Assembly (NCBI GenBank): GCA_902475025.1
Contig: CABRXX010000056.1
Span: forward strand, 1 to 17,303
Reading direction: 5' to 3'
Length of the DNA: 17,303 nucleotides
DNA from: Merdiplasma sp905207905
GTDB taxonomy: Bacteria > Bacillota > Clostridia > Lachnospirales > Lachnospiraceae
Below are positions 14,996-17,303 of this stretch, in pieces. The notes beneath the pieces were generated by a model. That model worked only from the letters and a program-made list of their open reading frames with translations. It searched no databases and was not told the origin of the DNA. Numbering within the stretch: position 1 is the stretch's first letter; every line of letters begins with the position of its first letter. Both the position numbers and the translations under genes were made by a program.

Positions 14996-15133
14996 AAATA
15001 GGGGAGATAAATTCTGCGAAAGATGTGGGGCAACATTGGGACTGGAATGCAGTGTAAACAGGATATAGACACAAAAGCACACTATTGCAGCAACTGTAGA
15101 AAAAACTGTATTCATAATGAATATAGTTATTAG
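14992..15133 (+). pseudogene. Zinc-ribbon protein remnant, frameshifted
   Basis: ATG 14992 overlaps the preceding stop and reads MKIG. Sense then moves to another frame, GDKFCERCGATLGLEC (15003-15050), and then to a third, CKQDIDTKAHYCSNCRKNC and so on, to TAG at 15131-15133. Put together they give a short protein with two CxxC knuckles (CERC and CSNC), as in zinc-ribbon domains. At least two small indels are needed within 140 bases, so it is very probably dead. The last frame alone could encode a 36-residue peptide from ATG 15023, but with no ribosome binding site. Function unknown. Confidence 0.5.
15104..15128. promoter_or_regulatory. 25-bp near-perfect palindrome upstream of the histidine kinase (candidate operator)
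   Basis: AACTGTATTCA (15104-15114) and TGAATATAGTT (15118-15128) are inverted repeats with one mismatch around TAA. It lies about 80 bases before the kinase start, the position and size expected for a dimeric regulator site. No regulator gene is next to it. Confidence 0.4.
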
Positions 15134-15153
15134 ATGTGATGGAGATGTATTCT

Positions 15154-15182
15154 GGGAAGGTAATTGGAAAGATAGCCTTCCC
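15154..15182. repeat. Inverted repeat just upstream of the kinase ribosome binding site
   Basis: GGGAAGG (15154-15160) and CCTTCCC (15176-15182) are perfect 7-bp arms around 15 bases. They end about 14 bases before the AGGAGG of the kinase gene. It could be an operator or an mRNA hairpin; no T-run follows. Confidence 0.35.
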
Positions 15183-15209
15183 CATTGCTGGTTGTAGGAG
15201 GCCATAAAT

Positions 15210-16253
15210 ATGGGAAAAAGAACGGTTAGAAGACGAATTTTTCTTTCAAATACCTGGATGGTTTTGGTAACGCTTGCTATTTTTCTTGTGATAAATGTGG
15301 GAGTAATGAAAATATATGCAGAATATGTGGAAGAAGAATTAAAAGCTTCAGTAGAAAAAATTGTAAGTGAAGATGAACTGCATAATCTGGCAGAAAAATT
15401 TACCATACACAAGAACGAATTTCTTCTACTTTTTCTGGCAGATGGGGTGCTATGTATGGCTGTCTTGATTAGTATCAGCCAGATTTTTACCGGCAATCTT
15501 GTCAGACATATCATGGAGCCGCTGGATGAATTGGCTGCCGGAGCGAAGAGAATCGAAGAAAATGATTTGACAGAGGACCTCAATTATTCAGGTGATATAG
15601 AATTTGAAAATGTATGTGATACATTTAACAAAATGCAAAAACATATTTTGCGGGAGCAGGAGAGAAATCATAAATATGAAAAGGCGAGAACGGATATGAT
15701 TGCAGGAATTTCCCATGATCTCCGGACACCTCTTACAGCGATTAGAGGGACTATTAAGGGATTAATGGACGGAATAGTTTCCGCCCAGGAGAAGCAGGAT
15801 AGATTTTTGGAAACTGCATACCGAAGGACTGGAGAAATGGATCTTCTGCTGAAACAGTTATTTTACCTTTCAAAAGTAGAAACCGGAAATATGCCGATTA
15901 CTCTTAGAAAAATAGAAATATCTTTATTTATACAAAATTATGTACAGACGAAGAAAAGGCTTATGGAGTCCGGAAAGGAAGAACTTACCGCAGAAACAAA
16001 AGAAATAACAGCAGAATTGACGGTGGATCCGGAGCAGCTTCAGAGAATATTCGATTTTGTGTTTGGAAAGATGAAGGATAAGAAAGAAGCCCTGCGTTAT
16101 CTGGTGAAACTGGGGAATCGGTATGGTATTGGCAGTTCTTGTTTTATCAGCCTTATTCGACAGTCAGATCTACAACGTCAGTTCTTTATTTATCGGTTTT
16201 ATTGCAGGCTCTATTCCATTGATTGTCATGGAAGAAAAGGAGAGTTTTCGTGA
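15210..16253 (+). pseudogene. Sensor histidine kinase, ATPase domain lost, fused out of place to DUF368 sequence
   Basis: AGGAGG precedes ATG 15210. The real kinase part is residues 1 to about 281. It has a membrane helix (about 11-33), a short sensor loop, a second helix (about 70-93), a HAMP linker (about 94-146) and the dimerisation domain with the phospho-acceptor H169 in GISHDLRTPLTAIRGT. It then starts the ATPase domain (DPEQLQRIFD, about 273-282) and breaks near 16053-16058. The N, G1 and G2 ATP-binding boxes are gone. The frame continues into DUF368 sequence (KMKDKKEALRYLVKLG) and ends out of frame at 16253. It cannot autophosphorylate on its own. No response regulator gene adjoins it. 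A deletion joining two genes is the simplest reading. Confidence 0.8.
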
Positions 16254-16803
16254 ATTTGGAAAAGAAATTTTATTCTGCATTGCGGGAATTGCAGTTGTGG
16301 CAGGTATTGCATGGCTGAACGGGCAGGTGGGAACTTCCGCTATGGATTTAAGTCAGTTTTCTGTGGGGTTGGGCGTGAAATTGTTCTTTATCGGAATGAT
16401 TGCCATTTCCGCTATGTTTCTTCCTGGAATTTCCGGTTCCACCCTGCTTCTGATTTTTGGAGCATATATTCCGATTATCACAGCAGTGCGAGGATTTCTG
16501 GGATTGGATTTTTCCTATGTGCCCTGTCTGATGTTCTTTGGATTCGGAGTTCTTGCAGGTGCGGCTACTGTGGTCAAAGGGATTAAGGTGTGTCTGGAAA
16601 AATTTCGTCCGCAGTCTGTTTATGCAATTTTAGGAATGATGATCGGCTTTTTTTATGCAATCGTGCAGGGACCGACGACCCTGGAGGTTCCGAAAGCAGC
16701 GATGGACTTTTTCAATTTTCAACCGATTGCCTGTATCATCGGTGTGGCTTTGGTTCTTGGAATGCAGAAGATGAAAGAAAGAAGTGAAACGAATGGAAAT
16801 TAA
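16056..16803 (+). pseudogene. DUF368 (PopT-type) membrane protein, N-terminus deleted and frameshifted
   Basis: DUF368 proteins are polytopic membrane proteins; members (PopT) have been shown to help recycle undecaprenyl phosphate, the lipid carrier for cell-wall sugars. Here the start of the protein, which normally carries the first PG(V/I)SGGT-type motif, is missing; homologous-looking sequence begins at the junction near 16056 in the kinase frame. At 16112-16117 (GGGGAA) an apparent extra A shifts the frame: removing it would join KLG to IGMVLAVLVLSALF. From 16123 the frame is open to TAA 16801-16803, with about six hydrophobic segments and the second motif LPGISGSTLLLIFGAY. An ATG at 16123 could start the remainder, but no ribosome binding site is visible. 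Probably non-functional. Confidence 0.75.
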
Positions 16804-16939
16804 AGTTTATCCTGCCAATGATTTTATGGAAATGGCAAAGAGCGCAAGAGATGACATGGTGGAATGGAGTGCTTCTATACATGACGGATACACGGTTTTT
16901 GAATGTTATTCTTCTATACGGATTAAGTTGCTGACATAA
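16793..16939 (+). pseudogene. 5' stub of an unidentified gene
   Basis: ATG 16793 overlaps the DUF368 stop by 11 bases, as in a coupled gene pair. It reads MEIKVYPANDFMEMAKSARD and continues to TAA 16937-16939, for 48 residues. The last dozen codons overlap, in antisense, the end of the MerR fragment on the other strand, so the native sequence probably stops near 16905-16920 at a junction. A 9-bp direct repeat CTTCTATAC (16872-16880 and 16911-16919) flanks this area. Family not recognised. Confidence 0.4.
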
Positions 16940-17208
16940 GGCCGTTTACCGGAAAGCACTTCATCGTAGAAATTCTGCTTCCAGTCGATATAGGCGATGC
17001 TGTCCTCTAATTCCTGAATGGACGTACGCAGAGCTTCCTGCTTTAGGGAGAGCATTTCTTTCCTTTTTGGAATGGTGGACTCACCCTGCAGGCAAAGCGC
17101 GAGATAGTCCTTCATTTCCTGGATGCTCATGCCACATCTTTTCAGGCAGACAAGGTCTTTGATCCATTTCAAATTTGGAGATGAAAAATAAACTCTAAAA
17201 ACCTTATT
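16906..17208 (-). pseudogene. MerR-family transcriptional regulator, N-terminal DNA-binding part missing
   Basis: The minus-strand frame reads KVFRVYF, NLKWIKDLVCLKRCGMSI and onward to TAA at 16906-16908. This matches the second half of the winged-helix domain and the dimerisation coil of MerR regulators of the small-ligand type (the RxY...DL.WI pattern, then the MSIQEMKDYLALC helix and a long coiled coil ending DEVLSGKRPYVSNLI). About 40 N-terminal residues with the recognition helix are absent; the frame meets TAA at 17209-17211. The only internal start is TTG at 17172, with no good ribosome binding site. The missing part ends only a few bases from the tRNA-Gly promoter on the opposite strand. 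Confidence 0.7.
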
Positions 17209-17215
17209 TTAGGGC

Positions 17216-17244
17216 TTGCATTTTAGAAAATGAATGTATATAAT
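17216..17244 (+). promoter_or_regulatory. tRNA-Gly promoter
   Basis: TTGCAT (17216-17221) and a perfect TATAAT (17239-17244) are separated by 17 bases. The tRNA begins nine bases after the -10, so the transcript should start at or just before the mature 5' end. Confidence 0.85.
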
Positions 17245-17252
17245 ACAACTAT

Positions 17253-17303
17253 GCAGATATAGTTCATCGGTAGAATGCTAGCTTCCCAAGCTGGAGAGGC
17301 GGG
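17253..17303 (+). tRNA. tRNA-Gly (anticodon CCC), 3' end outside the window
   Basis: The visible 51 bases fold as the 5' two thirds of a tRNA. They give the acceptor strand GCAGATA, a D-arm GTTC/GAAT with GG in the loop, and an anticodon stem CTAGC/GCTGG around the loop TTCCCAA. The anticodon CCC is at 17285-17287, which reads GGG glycine codons. The T-arm and 3' acceptor strand lie beyond the end of the window. Confidence 0.88.

Noticed and set aside
15023..15133. Free-standing 36-residue zinc-binding peptide starting at ATG 15023
   Set aside because: There is no ribosome binding site, and the neighbouring frames show it is the tail of a longer frameshifted zinc-ribbon gene.

Overview
The window looks like a chromosomal segment of a Gram-positive, spore-former-type Clostridia genome, most likely Lachnospiraceae. 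The reasons are the apt - rel - MBL hydrolase - hemZ gene order, strong AGGAGG-type ribosome binding sites, sigma-A-like TTGACA/TATAAT promoters, and the protein flavour of the DUF1294, FtsX/MacB and DUF368 genes. The assignment is inferred from gene content only; no 16S or similar marker is present.

Layout. (1) 1-429: non-coding or decayed sequence ending in a strong extended -10 promoter and a short leader with three hairpins. The last hairpin is a terminator placed about 50 nt before apt. (2) 430-5550 (+): a compact housekeeping cluster of adenine phosphoribosyltransferase, bifunctional (p)ppGpp synthetase/hydrolase, a glyoxalase-II-like metallo-beta-lactamase-fold hydrolase and the HemZ radical-SAM protein. 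(3) 5566-6864 (-): a convergent DUF1294 membrane protein with two extracytoplasmic repeats. Its frame is cut by an in-frame TAG 56 codons before the natural-looking stop. (4) 7133-12797 (+): a four-gene export operon with the unusual order adaptor - ATPase - second adaptor - FtsX/MacB permease. (5) 12798-14834 (+): a promoter built into a 12-bp hairpin, a structured leader, rpsB and tsf, closed by a very strong terminator. (6) 14835-17210: a graveyard of broken genes: a frameshifted membrane-protein tail, a frameshifted zinc-ribbon gene, a histidine kinase that has lost its ATPase domain and runs into a DUF368 gene that has lost its N-terminus and carries a frameshift, a 48-residue gene stub, and the C-terminal two thirds of a MerR-type regulator on the other strand. 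(7) 17216-end: promoter and first two thirds of tRNA-Gly(CCC), cut by the window edge.

How it fits together. apt, rel and the neighbouring genes link purine salvage and stringent-response nucleotides. The four-gene operon should build an inner-membrane ABC export machine of the MacAB/YknXYZ type, but with two non-identical adaptors, each carrying a large acidic segment. rpsB-tsf is a normal translation operon with a likely regulatory leader. The 2.4 kb between the tsf terminator and the tRNA gene looks like a site of repeated deletion and insertion.

The best leads for something undescribed are the two-adaptor exporter with its large insertion at the tip of the adaptor hairpin, the rpsB leader RNA and hairpin-embedded promoter, the apt leader, and the in-frame amber codon in the DUF1294 gene. 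No CRISPR array, transposase, phage gene or toxin-antitoxin pair was seen.
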